Assembly (NCBI RefSeq): GCF_037893015.1
Contig: NC_133663.1
Span: forward strand, 221,987,753 to 222,051,752
Direction: 5' to 3'
From: Macrotis lagotis
Lineage: Eukaryota > Chordata > Mammalia > Peramelemorphia > Peramelidae
DNA: 64,000 nt
Both the position numbers and the translations under genes were made by a program. A model generated the notes under the pieces. That model did no database searches, had not been told where the DNA came from, and worked only from the letters and a program-made list of their open reading frames with translations. Numbering within the stretch: position 1 is the first letter of the stretch; the number at the start of each line of letters is the position of its first letter. Shown piece by piece: positions 22,070 to 33,035 of this stretch.

Positions 22070-22190
22070 GATGGACTCCTTTTCATTGAATATCTTCAGG
22101 AAGAACATGGACAACCACTTGTAGGATTCTGGTAAGGGTTAGATCACAGATGGCAACAATGGTCCCTTCCAACTCTAAAATTTATGATTT
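22070..22190 (+). mobile_element. CR1/L3-like LINE, piece 3 (3' end)
   Basis: 'gacaaccacttgtaggattc' and 'ggtcccttccaactctaaaa' are the CR1/L3 3' end. Pieces 18655, 20357 and 22070 form one element interrupted by a SINE, an L1 and the L2. Confidence 0.7.
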
Positions 22191-22279
22191 ACTTATTGCT
22201 GGTAGTCCTACAAATTATAGGAGAAGCTTTTTGTAAAGTTTTATAGAAGTTCATAGGAAAAGATGAAAAAATAATCAGA

Positions 22280-22840
22280 ACTGATTAGAAAGGATGTCAG
22301 TGGCCATTTGGTACAATCAACACAAGAAAGAAATACTCTAACAACTTGATAAATGATTATTCAATTTCTGCTTTAAAATCCTAGAAAAAGGAATCCACCA
22401 CTTCTCAAGGTATTCTGTGTCAATTTTAGACAGTTCTAATTGTTAGGGATTTTTATTTCTATCAAGTCTAAATTTGACCCTTCACAACTTTTACCCATTC
22501 ATCTTGACTCTGCCCTCCAAGGCAAAACACAACTCTATCCCACTCCTCTATATAATAATCCAGTGAATAACTTGAACATGGCTACATTGTCTCCCTTTCC
22601 TCCCACCCCATAGTCTTCTCTTCTTTAGACTAAATATTCCTTTAATAGATAGATACCTTACCAGATTGATTTTTTTCCTTGGAAAAAAACAATATCACTT
22701 CTAAATTGTAGTACTTAGAACTGAATATGATATTCTATCTAGTTAAAGCATGATGAAGTCTTTCAATAAAATATCAGATTGCATTAGTTTTTTTATTTTG
22801 TTGTTTTTATTTTATTTTATTTGCCTGCCACATTACTAAA
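22280..22840 (-). mobile_element. CR1/L3-like LINE fragment, reverse
   Basis: Reversed CR1/L3 3' region: 'gaatccaccacttctcaagg', 'ctgccctccaaggcaaaac', 'ggctacattgtctccctttc' and 'agaactgaatatgatattct'. Confidence 0.65.
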
Positions 22841-22869
22841 TCATCCATGGTCCACTAAATTCCAAGATA

Positions 22870-23081
22870 TTTTTCAGAGTAATTTTTTAAAAATAAATTT
22901 TTTTTTGGTTTTTACATTGCCTAGATTTCCCTCTGTACCTTTCCTTCTGCCTTTCAGAGAGCAGTCCTATAAATTAAAAAAAATTAAATTTGATTTTATT
23001 TTTTCCAATTACATGTAATTCCACATTTTTCTGCCTAACCTCTCTTCCCTCCCCACAACAGTAAATAATGTGGTTTTATAG

Positions 23082-23114
<33 letters not shown>

Positions 23115-23275
23115 TATGTATATATATATGTACAATCATGTTTTATACATTTCCATATTAGTCAGGCTGTAAAAGAAGAATCAGAATAAAAGAAAAAAAC
23201 CATGAGAAAGAAAAAAAACATAAAACAAGCTTAAAATTTTAAAAGAAAAAGAGAAAGGATTTTTTCAAAATACAA
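22870..23275 (-). mobile_element. L1 3'UTR fragments, reverse, with (TA)n
   Basis: Two adjoining reversed L1 3'UTR-type stretches ('acattgcctagatttccctc'; 'ccaattacatgtaattccac'). They contain a TA/TATG microsatellite at 23080-23130 and an A-rich 'gaaagaaaaaaaacataaaac' block also seen in the L1 at 61.7 kb. Confidence 0.6.
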
Positions 23276-23289
23276 GCAAGAAACATATA

Positions 23290-24226
23290 TTGCTTTAATT
23301 TTAGAAAGGTTTTATTTGAGTTTTACAATTTTTTTTCCCCAATCTTGCTTCCTTCTCCTCACCCCCCACAGAAGGTAGTCTGTTAGTCTTTCATTGTTCC
23401 CATAGTATGCATTGATCTAAGCTGAATATGATGAGAGAGAAATCATATCCTTAAGAATGAAACATACAGTATGAAATATAGCTGAATTACATAATAATAT
23501 AAATTGTTTAAAAATTAAAGGTCTTTGGTCTTTGTTCAGACTTCACAATTCTTTCTCAGAATACAGATGGAATTCTCTGTTGCAGATATCCCCAAATTGT
23601 GTCTGATTGTTGCCCTGTTGGTATGAGCAAGTTGATTAAGGTTGATCATCACTCCCATGTTGCTGTTAGAGTGTACAATGTTCTTCTGTTTCTGCTCATC
23701 TCTCTCAGCATCAGTTCATGCAAATCCTTCCATGCTTCCCTGAATTCCCATCCCTCCTGGTTTCTAATAGAACAATAGTGTTGCATCACATACATATACC
23801 ACAGTTTGTTAAGCCGTTCCCCAATTGATGGACATTTCCTCAGTTTCCATTTCTTTGCCACCACAAACAGAGCTACTATGAACATTTTTGTACAGGTGAT
23901 TTTTTTACCCGTTTTCCATAATCTCTTCAGGGTATAGACTCAGTAGTGGTATGATCAAAGGGCATGCACATTTTTGTTTCCCTTTGGGCGTAATTCCAAA
24001 TTGCTCTCCAGAAAGGTTGGATGAGTTCACAGCTCCACCTACAATGTCCTTTCTGGTCATATTGGCCAGTCTGAGAGGTGTTTTAATGTACATTTCTCTA
24101 ATAATTAGTGATTTAGAGCAATGTTTCATTTGACTATGGATTGCTTTTATTTCCTCATCTGTAAACTGTCTTTGCATATCCTTTGACCATTTGTCAATGG
24201 GATGCAACTCAGTTCTTTATTTTTTG
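23290..24226 (-). mobile_element. 5'-truncated L1 (ORF2 C-terminus and 3'UTR)
   Basis: Minus-strand L1 closely resembling the copy at 6333-7365 and truncated at nearly the same 5' point. The open frame 23885-23649 includes MFIVALFVVAKKW and KCPSIGERLNKLWYMYVM. A second frame, 24207-23905, holds the upstream part (HPIDKWSKDMQRQFTDEEI). One frame break separates them. Confidence 0.85.
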
Positions 24227-24890
24227 CATCACTATTACTAACCTGCTTTTCTCCAATCTTCACCCTCTGCCATTATTTGAGAGAAAGGGGGTGAAAAAGA
24301 ACTTGTAGCAAATAAAAATAGTTGAGCAAAAACAAAAATCAACACAGAGGCACTGACTACAAATGTAGATTTGTGCACTAGCATATTTCTTTGCCTATCA
24401 CATCTCTGTAATGAAGCAGGCAACAATCTTCATTGTAGATGTGGTTGATCATTACACTGAACAATAAAGTCTCAGAATTATTTTTCTTTACAATGTTGCT
24501 ATCCTTTAAATGTTACTGTAATTTATAAATTATTCTATTTCTACTCACTTTTCTTTGCATTAATTTATACTATTTGAGAATTCTCTAAATTATCTCTTTT
24601 TTATGCCTTACAGGACAGTTTGTTCTGCTATATCCAGCTGTCAAAAAAAGCAATCTAAGGCACACTTTGTATTTAAATTCTTTTCTCTTCTCCCTTTTAA
24701 TTCTGCCTTTAGGATCAGGAAATTTGTGAGGTTTGTGACTATTCTTTAACCCAGATTTAACCTCCTTCTTACTCCACCATCCCTGTTTCATAGTCTGGTA
24801 TGATGTGTTTCTAAATCAAACTCTGAATATGTCTAGACTCTCCTTTGTTTCAGATAAGGAGATGCATCTTGTGCCTCTCCTTCTTTTAAT
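24227..24890. other. No gene recognised
   Basis: Unassigned AT-rich sequence. The 62-codon and 68-codon minus-strand open stretches here have no recognisable domain. Confidence 0.35.
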
Positions 24891-25084
24891 AAGTTTTTTA
24901 ATTTTATAAAAAATTGTTATGTGCACAGCAAAACATAAGAGAGGATTCATAATACAAAGCAATAAATTTTGATTTCAAGAAAGGCTATATAATAAATATT
25001 ACACATTGTGTTCATATTTGTTCATTGTTGCTTCCTTGTAGGTTTTCTTCTGTACTCTACTGTGCCCCTTTATCCAAGACAGCT

Positions 25085-25262
25085 ATCATTAAGCATGGAT
25101 ATATATTTATATAGAGACATATATGCACAGAGACATAAATATATATATACACACACACACAATTATATACACACACAAAGACTCATATATCTATATGCAG
25201 ATATTTATATATATACATATACATACAACTATATATATATATACATACATAGATATATATTT
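25085..25262. repeat. TA/CA microsatellite
   Basis: Imperfect (TA)n, (CA)n and ATAC repeats inside the likely 3'UTR of the HAL1-like element. Confidence 0.85.
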
Positions 25263-26525
25263 GGTTTGTGTATACATCTGATTTTTATAACATTTCCTGA
25301 AAGCAACAACCTTTCTCATTCCTCTACTTTACTTCTACTTTTTTCCTTACTCCTATTCCTTAATCAACCATCCTTCAAAGAATCCTTCCCTTACACACCC
25401 TTTTATATACCCTTTTATCTTTTTCCCTTACTCATTACCCTCCCTATCCTCTCCTCTTATTACTTTCTGAATTTATAAGGCTTTTATAGTCACATATGTG
25501 TGTGTATGTTATGCATGTATCAATATCTATTGTTCTTACTTTAACCCATTCCTGACAAGAGTAGGTTTCCAGAATTACCAGGATTATTCAGAATTTCCAG
25601 AATCCCCATTTAATATCTTCTTTATATCTATTCTGTATCAATTCTCCTTCTCATACCTTATTTGTATAAGATGGTAACTTTTCTTTTTTATCTTTTATTC
25701 CACCATTTACTTTTAAGAATCCCATCCTACTCAGCTCTATCCCCATTTCCTTTGAACTACTCAATTATTAATAATAACCTTGAACATATGGTTTACATTT
25801 CCACATAAAACTATTGAGTCCCTTGTAATTCATCTTTGATGTTTATCTTATATTTTTCTTGGTCCTTGTATGTCAAATTTCCTATTAAGTTTAGGTCTTT
25901 TGCAATAAAATCATGAAAGTCTGGCAATTTGTTGAATTTTCATTTTTTTATGTAGAATTATGCTTAACTTTGCAGGGTATGATATTTTTGGTCACTACCC
26001 TAGTTCTTTTGCTCTTCAATGTGTACTCCAAGACCTGCAGTCTTTTAAGGGAGTTGCTGCTAGGCCTTGTGTAATTCTAATTTTAGTTCTGCCATATTTG
26101 AATTATTTTTTTCTTGTTGCTCTTAATATTTTCTCCTTATTCTGGGGGTTTTGGAATATAACTATGATATTCCTGTCAATTTTTTCCTCTAATCCTTTCA
26201 GGTGATGATCAATGATATTTTTTTTTATATTTTTTACTTTCTCCTCTTGCTCTAACACTTCAGGACAATTTTCTTCAATTATTTCTTGTATTATTGTATC
26301 AAGATTCTTTTTTTTATTGTAGCTTTCATGTAGTCTGATTATTCTTAAGTTTTCTCTTCTTGAACTGATCTCCAAATCTTTTGTTTTTCTTTTGAGGTAT
26401 TTCACCTTCTCTTTGATCTTTTTCATTCTTTATATTTTGTTTTATTATTTCTTGGTCTCTTATACCTTCTTCTTGCCCTATTCTAATTTTCAAAGAATCA
26501 TTTTCTTCCTTGAGACTTTGGGTCA

Positions 26526-26679
26526 GGGTGGCTAGGTGGTGTAGTGGATAAAGCACCGGCCTTGAAGTCAGGAGTATCTGGGTTCAAATCCTGTCTCAGA
26601 CACTTAATAATTACCTAGTTGTGTGGCCTTGGGCAAGCCACTTAACCCATTTGCTTTGCAAAAACTTAAAAAGAAAAAG
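26526..26679 (+). mobile_element. tRNA-derived marsupial SINE
   Basis: Forward SINE, GGGTGGCTAGGTGGTGTAG to TTTGCTTTGCAAAAACTT, inserted into the HAL1-like ORF1. The flanks AGACTTTGGGTC and AGATTTTGGATC look like a slightly diverged 12-bp duplication. Confidence 0.92.
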
Positions 26680-27677
26680 ATTTTGGATCTCTTTTTCCAG
26701 TTAGTTAATTGTCTTTTTATAATTTTCTTATTTTCTTGGATTGTTCTTATTTTCTTTTTTAGTTTTTCCACAATCTCTCTTATTTAATTTTTAAAATTTT
26801 GAGGGCTTTTTGAGTTCCTCTGTGAATTCCTTTTGAGTAGGTAGTAGTTATTTGATGTTATTTTGTGGGGTAGGAAAGGCTTCTCTATTCCCATAGTAAC
26901 TATCTATGGATGGGTTCTTTCGCCTTTGCCTGATCATTTAAAAAATTTTTTTTAGCAAGTTCTCTTTAGCTCTAGACCTGCATATGGGGAGTGTATCTCT
27001 GACCTCAGAAACTTTATCCTGGGTCCAACCTCTGCACTAGTTCCCCCTCCAAGCCACAGCTTGGGTCCTTCAGAACACTGTGATGGAAATGATTTGATTC
27101 CCTGAAAACCCTTCAGGGGCTATATAACCTTCAGTTCTCCCCTCTGGCCTGAAATCAAGACTGAGAACTCAAATCTATTTTAAGTATCCACAAGCACCAG
27201 GAATAGTCTGGTTCCTTCTTGTCCAGCACTGAGATTTCCTACACTGTCCAGAAGATAAAAATTCCTGTGACTGAGGTGGAGGCTCCTTCCCAACCTGGCT
27301 GCCCTGGAGTCTGCTTCTTGGTGTTTCAAGGAGTTATCCTGGAGATATTTGTACATCCTTCAGAGCTTCAGAATAGTTCAGTAATCTTTCTTTTGATCTT
27401 CTCTAGTTGTCCCAGAAGGAACAATGGATTTTCTCCCCTTGACCCCATCTCTACAACTCTTGTTTGTTTTTGCACTTCTACTTTAACCATGAGATTTTTT
27501 TTTTGACTTGTTAGTGGAGGAAATCTCTCCAGCTTGTAATTTTCTGATCATCTTTACAGAATTCTCCTTGCCTTTACCTCTTTCTCAGTGTTTGTAAATT
27601 CTTCTCAAATAATCCAATTATGAGAAATAGCAAATTTCCTTTCATTTTTCTTTCTTTTTACAATAACATAGTCTTAC

Positions 27678-27950
27678 ATTGGAGAAGGAAATGGCAAACC
27701 AAATCAAGTATCTTTGTCAAGAAAACCCATGGGGAGCAGCTAGGTGGCACAGTAGCCCTGGAGTCAGGAGGATCTGAGTTCAAATCTGATCTCAGACATA
27801 TAATAATTGCCTAGTTGTGTGACCTTGGGCAAGTCACTTAACCTCACTGCCTTGTTAAAAAAACTAAAAAAAAGAAAAAAAAGAAAACCCCATGGACAGC
27901 ATGGTCCACAGGGTCACAAAGACTCAGACATGATTGAACAACTAAACAAG
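27678..27950 (+). mobile_element. MAR1-like SINE tail, split by a younger SINE
   Basis: 5'-truncated MAR1-like tail: GGAGAAGGAAATGGCAAACC before the inner SINE, and 'ggtcacaaagactcagacatg' with 'gattgaacaactaaac' after it. Confidence 0.8.
27733..27880 (+). mobile_element. tRNA-derived marsupial SINE
   Basis: Forward SINE inserted in the MAR1-like tail. It lacks about 20 bp after 'ggtggcacagt'. The flanking duplication AAGAAAACCCATGG (27719-27732) matches AAGAAAACCCCATGG (27881-27895). Confidence 0.88.
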
Positions 27951-28309
27951 TTTTCCTTTTAACCTCTTTCCCATTTCCCTTCCTAAGATTCTTTGAATTA
28001 TTATAGCACCAAGACCACAATTATACATGCTTTTACTTAAATTTCCCTATATCCTTTGAAGATATTAAGGTTCTAAAGAGACACTTGTTTCTGTTATACA
28101 TATACTCCCCATTAGAATGCTAGCACTGTATTATCCTAGCTTCTTACAACCTTTTATCTAAATTTACCATGCCACTCTAGATTTTTGGGGTTAATATTTC
28201 AAAATTCCTTCTTCACTCTAGTCTTTTCATCAGGAATATTTGAATCCTCTATTCGATTAAAAATCCACTTTTTCCTCTGTAACTGATACTCATCTTTGCA
28301 GACAGGTTA

Positions 28310-29023
28310 CCATGTTTCCCCATGTATAAGATACCCCTTAATTTGGGGGCCCAAAATTTGAAAAAAAAGTACTACATAAAGTTATTGAACTCAAGCCTTA
28401 TTCATCATAAAATTCAAGGACTTCTACTCATAGCTTTCAGGCATCTCTTGGGTAAGTCTGGTATGCGTACACATGCTTAGTCCATTCTGTTTCATTTGCC
28501 TCCTTTGAAATCAATCACTTCTTTTTCATCATCATTTCTTCTTGCTGCATGTTGAACTATCTTTGTGGACACAGGAATTCCAATTGCCCTTTGCTCTTCA
28601 ATCCATCTCTTCAATTCTCTAACTCAGGTCATTTGGCTGATTTGCTTCTTTCTCATGGCCTTCTGCCAGGGCATTTTCAAGAGGGTTTTTTCCTTTTTGT
28701 AGCTGGTCTCAGATTGTTTTCTCAGTTGGAGCAGGACCAAATTTATGTACAGCAGTATGATTTCCATTTCCTTTTTGCAAACTAGATCACTGAATTTGAA
28801 TTCAACACTGTACAAAAATCTTTTCTGAGCCATTTCTGGGCAGAATGTGGCAAAATGTAACCTAATATACTGGTAACAAATATGAAACAATGAGGGTAAA
28901 GACACAAGCTCAAAAAGGTGGGAAATACGAGGGAAAAAATCTACAACCACTGTATAAAATGCTCTCAGTTTTTAGACCCCAAACTTTTTTTAAAAGGGTG
29001 CATCTTATACATGGGGAATATGG
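28310..29023 (-). mobile_element. pogo/Tc1-mariner-like DNA transposon
   Basis: A 714-bp element with terminal inverted repeats of about 28 bp: left CCATGTTTCCCCATGTATAA, right reading inward CCATATTCCCCATGTATAAG, each continuing toward GAT(G/A)C(A)CCC. Judged against the other HAL1-like copies, the target is a TA dinucleotide (28308-28309), with CA now on the right (29024-29025). That fits Tc1/mariner insertion. The minus strand keeps a decayed transposase N-terminus: FKFSDLVCKKEMEI, LLQLRKQSETSYKKEKTLLK and MPWQKAMRKKQISQMTELE. This resembles the CENP-B-like helix-turn-helix of pogo-type transposases (YTVEFKLxVVEFAxENGN...). The catalytic domain is absent, so it is a non-autonomous relic. 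Confidence 0.7.
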
Positions 29024-30219
29024 CATCCTTGGTTACATATCTATGTTTTTTGTCTTTTGGAATATGGTCTTCCAAGATTTCTTCTCATTTTTAGTAGAAT
29101 TAGACATATTATATGGGATGCTGGTTATATTTTCTTGGCACTTGAACTACTGCTTTCTGTATGTTTGCAATGTTTTTCATTTTTTTGTTTGATTGGAGGG
29201 CACAAAAGTTCAAGATTTTGGCTATAACATTACTCGGATAATTCTTTTGGAAATTCTTTTTAGGACCCTTTCCTTATAGAAATCTACCAATAACTACTGG
29301 CAGATTCTGTTTATCTTTATTTTGTTCTGTGGTTTTAATAAATCTGGGCAGTTTTCATTTATGATTTCTTGAAATATAGTGCCTGGTTTTGTGTTTTTTT
29401 TTTTAAATCATGTATTTCAGGGAGTTCAATGATTCTTAAATGATCTCTCCTTGGTTTATTTTCTATTTTCTATAGTTGTTTTTATGTCAGACAGTTTATG
29501 TTTTCTTCTGTTTTTCAAATTATTGATTCTAATTTTTATTTCTTGCTCTCTTAAAAAGTCATGGATTTCTTTTTGGTCTATTTTAGTTGTAAGGATTTCA
29601 TTTGGTTTGTTATTTTTTTTCTTATCAAATGCTTATTTTCCTTCCAATTCTTTTGATAAGAACATTTATTACATTTTTTAATTTCTTGCTACATTAATTC
29701 TAGATAATAAACTTCTATGTGAAATTGTTATAGAGTTAGATTTGCAACAATTTTTTGATATTGGTTGGTATTTTATCTGGCTGACTCTGTGATCTACTGA
29801 ACATTAGAATCGGTTGGTGAAGTCTGTTTGCTATCACCTAGATCCGCTAGGGTTCTTCACATATCCCTTCTTCCCTTAATACAACCACCATACTCAACCC
29901 CTTTCCAAGATTTTAAAGATTCAGTGTGTTGGATCTTCAGGGTCCTCTTTGGTATTTTAGAACATTGCATTAGTGACTTCATAGCCTTTGGGCCTGGGCT
30001 GCTCAGATTTGAGCACTGTGCCATAATACTGTCTGGTAAAGGCTAGTTGCTGTCCACTGCAACTTCTTCCTGGGGCTTTCAAGATCTTTATCCTGGGGCT
30101 CTGACCCCTCTTGGTCCTTCTCAGGAAAGTTCTTTCCCAGGAAAGTTCTTTCCTCTTGTAATTTCTAGATTCAAGTCTTGCTGGTTATATGAGTCCTGTT
30201 TCTGATCACAATAATATTC

Positions 30220-30353
30220 TTTTTTTTTTTTTAGATTTTTTTTTAGGTTTTTTTTGCAAGGCAAACGGGGTTAAGTGTCTGAGACCGGATTTGAACCCAG
30301 GTACTCCTGACTCCAGGGCCGGTGCTTTATCCACTACGCCACCTAGCCACCCC
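30220..30353 (-). mobile_element. tRNA-derived marsupial SINE with 40-bp-class internal deletion
   Basis: Reverse SINE with a 13-bp duplication, CACAATAATATTC, at 30207-30219 and 30354-30366. It runs GGGGTTAAGTGTCTGAGACC directly. The usual block between the two TTAAGTG heptamers is missing, consistent with deletion between short direct repeats. Confidence 0.92.
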
Positions 30354-30399
30354 CACAATAATATTCAATTTGCTATCAGCTCCTTCTGGTTTCTGGATG

Positions 30400-30536
30400 A
30401 CTTTTTTTTTAAATGCATTTGGGGTTAAGTGACTTGCCCAGGGTCACACAGCTAGAAAGTGTCTGAGGTCCCCAATAGAACTCAGGTCCTCCTGACTCCA
30501 GGGTCAGTGTTCTATCCATTATACCACCTAACTCCT
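30400..30536 (-). mobile_element. tRNA-derived SINE, older subtype
   Basis: Reverse SINE: GGGGTTAAGTGACTTGCCCA, 'gtcacacagctag', 'aactcaggtcctcctgact'. Confidence 0.85.
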
Positions 30537-30710
30537 CCTGGCTGACTTTTAAAAATTCATTTCTGGGGTAGAGGTTTTCCTGTGGATTTCTTGATCAATA
30601 TTTATTCTGGTACAAACTTTAGGATTTTGTTGGAGTCAATATGGGGATATTGGGGAGCTGCTACCTGTTAGGTAGCATCTTGGGAGGCAAGTCTTCCTTG
30701 TTGGTTCTTT

Positions 30711-32750
30711 ACTTATTAGGAGAATGAAATTACTACTAAAGGAAGTTAAGAAGTTATTAGCTGTTTTGTTCTTAGTGGAGAAGGAAGAAAAGCAAATAAC
30801 TTATGTCTGGACAATTTAAGTCCCCCATAACTACTATATTTTTTGATATGTTTCCGAAAATCTCAACTACTTTCCCTTAAAAATCCCAGTGATCTCTAGG
30901 ATACTTTAATCACAAAATCACTTGTTTCTCTTTTCATTAATTTTCACCCAGATATTGTTTGTTCTGATTTCACCTTTTGGCCACTAGGTTTTCTTACATG
31001 AGTATGCCTTATACAATGCTATTCCATCTCTCCTTTTGCCTCTGAGTTTCTTTTGAATAAGTTAAGACCAATCTTTGTACATTCACCAAGTCTAAGAGAT
31101 AACTATTAAGGAAGCAAATATAAAGGAAACCCTTCAATTCCTCCTGATTGTTGCCTAACATTTGGGCATCTATATAGCAATATTTAAAGCCATAGATTTT
31201 ACTACTAATTCTTTCCTTGGATTTGGTCACCAGTGAACTTCTGAGTATGCCAACCATTAATCTTCCTTCAATGCATCTGTGTATCTGGCTTGGGGGATTA
31301 GTCAAAGGCAGTTTTTTCTTTCTATTATTAGAATTACTGGGTTAATGTTTATTCAATATTTGGGAATTATTGGGTCAAAAAGGTTTTAATAACTAAACTA
31401 AACTAAATGTAAGTTTAAGTTAAATTTGAGATTTAAATTTATATTAAAGCTTAATAGCTTTTTAATTAATTTAATTTTTAATTAAATTTAAAATTCAAAT
31501 TTACATAGAAGTTTACATGAAATTTAAATTATAAATTTAAATTAATGTTTAAATTAAATTAAATTAAAATGTAGCACAATAGATGCAATATGAGAGTATT
31601 TAAGAATCTTTATGAAATAATGCAAAGCAAAAAAATAGCAGAATAGCTACAGTGACACAGAATGTTCATATAAAAGGAAAAATAAATGGGAATGAATGGA
31701 CATAGAATCCTAATGGAGACAGAGGAAGAAAGTGAAAAAGTTATCACAATTTATGCATTGAAATTTATTTATTTAAATATAAATTAGCTGTAAAGTTAGG
31801 CTAATTGGATGTATTCATGCTTAAAATTAAGTTCATATTACAAAAAGAAGGCTTTTGGAAATAGTTTTCTCAATTTACTTATGAAATGTTTGCTAATTTG
31901 ATTTTTAATACATTTTTGCATGTTCTTCAGTTTTTTAATTATCAGAAATACTAATTTTTATATTCTAAAATTATTAAAAACCGGGCACATGACCTCATAA
32001 TATTTTACTAGCTGTATAAATGTTCTAAAATCCCTCTGCTGTCTGGGTTTGTAGGTGACATTGGGTCTCTGAAGACTGTTACAAGTTCAGTTAGATCAAA
32101 ATGAGCTTGGTGCACATCTCAATGATAGAATGTAGGTTTGTTAATTGAAGATAAACCTTGCTAAGTTTGGAAATGCTCAGCAGCAGGAGGGTTTCAAGGT
32201 GACTAATTATTTAGGTCAGAGAAACTTGTGAAACCATCTAGAAAGCATAATGGTTGTGATCTGCATCATTCATTCACTCATTCATAAATGTAGGGTATTT
32301 ATAGTGGTGAAATCAGATTCTTGGAGTATTAAGTATGCTAAAAATAGTTTTGGAAGAGTTAACTGGGTCCCACAAAATTCCATATTACAGTATTGTAGAA
32401 GCAACTTCTATTCATTCCACACAGGGAAGGCTAGTTTTTCCTTCAAAAATCTTGAAACTATGCTTAAGACATAAGTGGCCTGGAGGAGAAAGGTTCCTCT
32501 AAGATTTCTAACTTGAATAAATGTTAGGTAATTTATATTTATCTACTTTTCTACTAATCCTAAATCACCAGCCTAACCTGGCCTCTGACTTTTTAGGGTT
32601 GGCTGAAAGTAATCCATCAGAATGGGTTCCTTGGAATGGCAGAAGGGTGATGTGAAGAAAAATGAGCCTTAGGTGACCAGAGACTCTAATATACGAGACC
32701 TTGTGGCTTCTGTGGTTGTGGTGATGCAGGCTGGGAGGCATTCTCCACTT
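30711..32750. other. No gene recognised
   Basis: Unassigned sequence. Open stretches at 31009-31305 (minus) and 32250-32474 (plus) show no recognisable domain. Confidence 0.35.
31380..31575. repeat. A/T-only low-complexity, self-complementary tract
   Basis: Nearly 200 bp of TTTAAATT/AATTAAAT words with very little G or C and many short palindromes. Confidence 0.8.
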
Positions 32751-32754
32751 ATCA

Positions 32755-32995
32755 GATTAGAAAGAAAATTGTGGGTACTTAGTCACTGAGACACAACTAG
32801 ATGGCAGGGAACTCGGAGAGAAGACCTAAATTCTTGTTCTTTCTCAGATACTATATGACCTTGGGGAAAAGCTGTATGACCTTGGGAAAATTCTTTAACC
32901 TCTCTCTTCCCTCAGTTTTCCCATCTGTAACCTGGGAATAATAATATCATCTATTTCAAAGGGTTGTTTCATGGATCAACTGAAAAAATTTAAAG

Positions 32996-33033
<38 letters not shown>
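32755..33033 (+). mobile_element. MIR-like CORE-SINE ending in (TA)n
   Basis: 'atactatatgaccttgggg' (with a nearby repeat of the 'tatgaccttggg' block), 'cctcagttttcccatctgta', then a clean TA run at 32999-33033. Confidence 0.75.

Positions 33034-33035
<2 letters not shown>

Larger units (their letters stand above)
24891..27560 (-). mobile_element. HAL1-like LINE (5'UTR, ORF1, 3'UTR), copy 1
   Basis: Read on the minus strand from about 27560: a 5'UTR-like segment, then an L1-type ORF1 split by a SINE (26526-26679), then a 3'UTR with microsatellites. ORF1 residues at 26426-26103 include the RRM-like SRRENLRIIRLHE, KKNLDTIIQEIIEENCPEVL and VIFQNPQNKEKILRATRKK; further decayed C-terminal wording corresponds to ITQGLAAtPLK and YPAKLSI. 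No reverse-transcriptase wording follows. The order ORF1 to 3'UTR without ORF2 is that of HAL1. The left boundary is uncertain. Confidence 0.5.
27955..30710 (-). mobile_element. HAL1-like LINE (5'UTR and ORF1), copy 2
   Basis: Reversed ORF1-type wording flanks a DNA transposon: 'ttttcatcaggaatatttg' and 'actcatctttgcagacagg' before it, and 'ttttggaatatggtcttcc', 'atctgggcagttttcattta' and 'ttcaatgattcttaaatgatc' after it. Beyond about 29730 a 5'UTR-like region runs to an element end near 30690 (gttaggtagcatcttggga). No ORF2 is seen. Decayed, with two further SINE insertions. Confidence 0.5.

Noticed and set aside
25008-25478. 156-codon plus-strand open frame with TyrIle-rich repeats
   Set aside because: The repeats are translation of a TA/CA microsatellite within a LINE 3'UTR.
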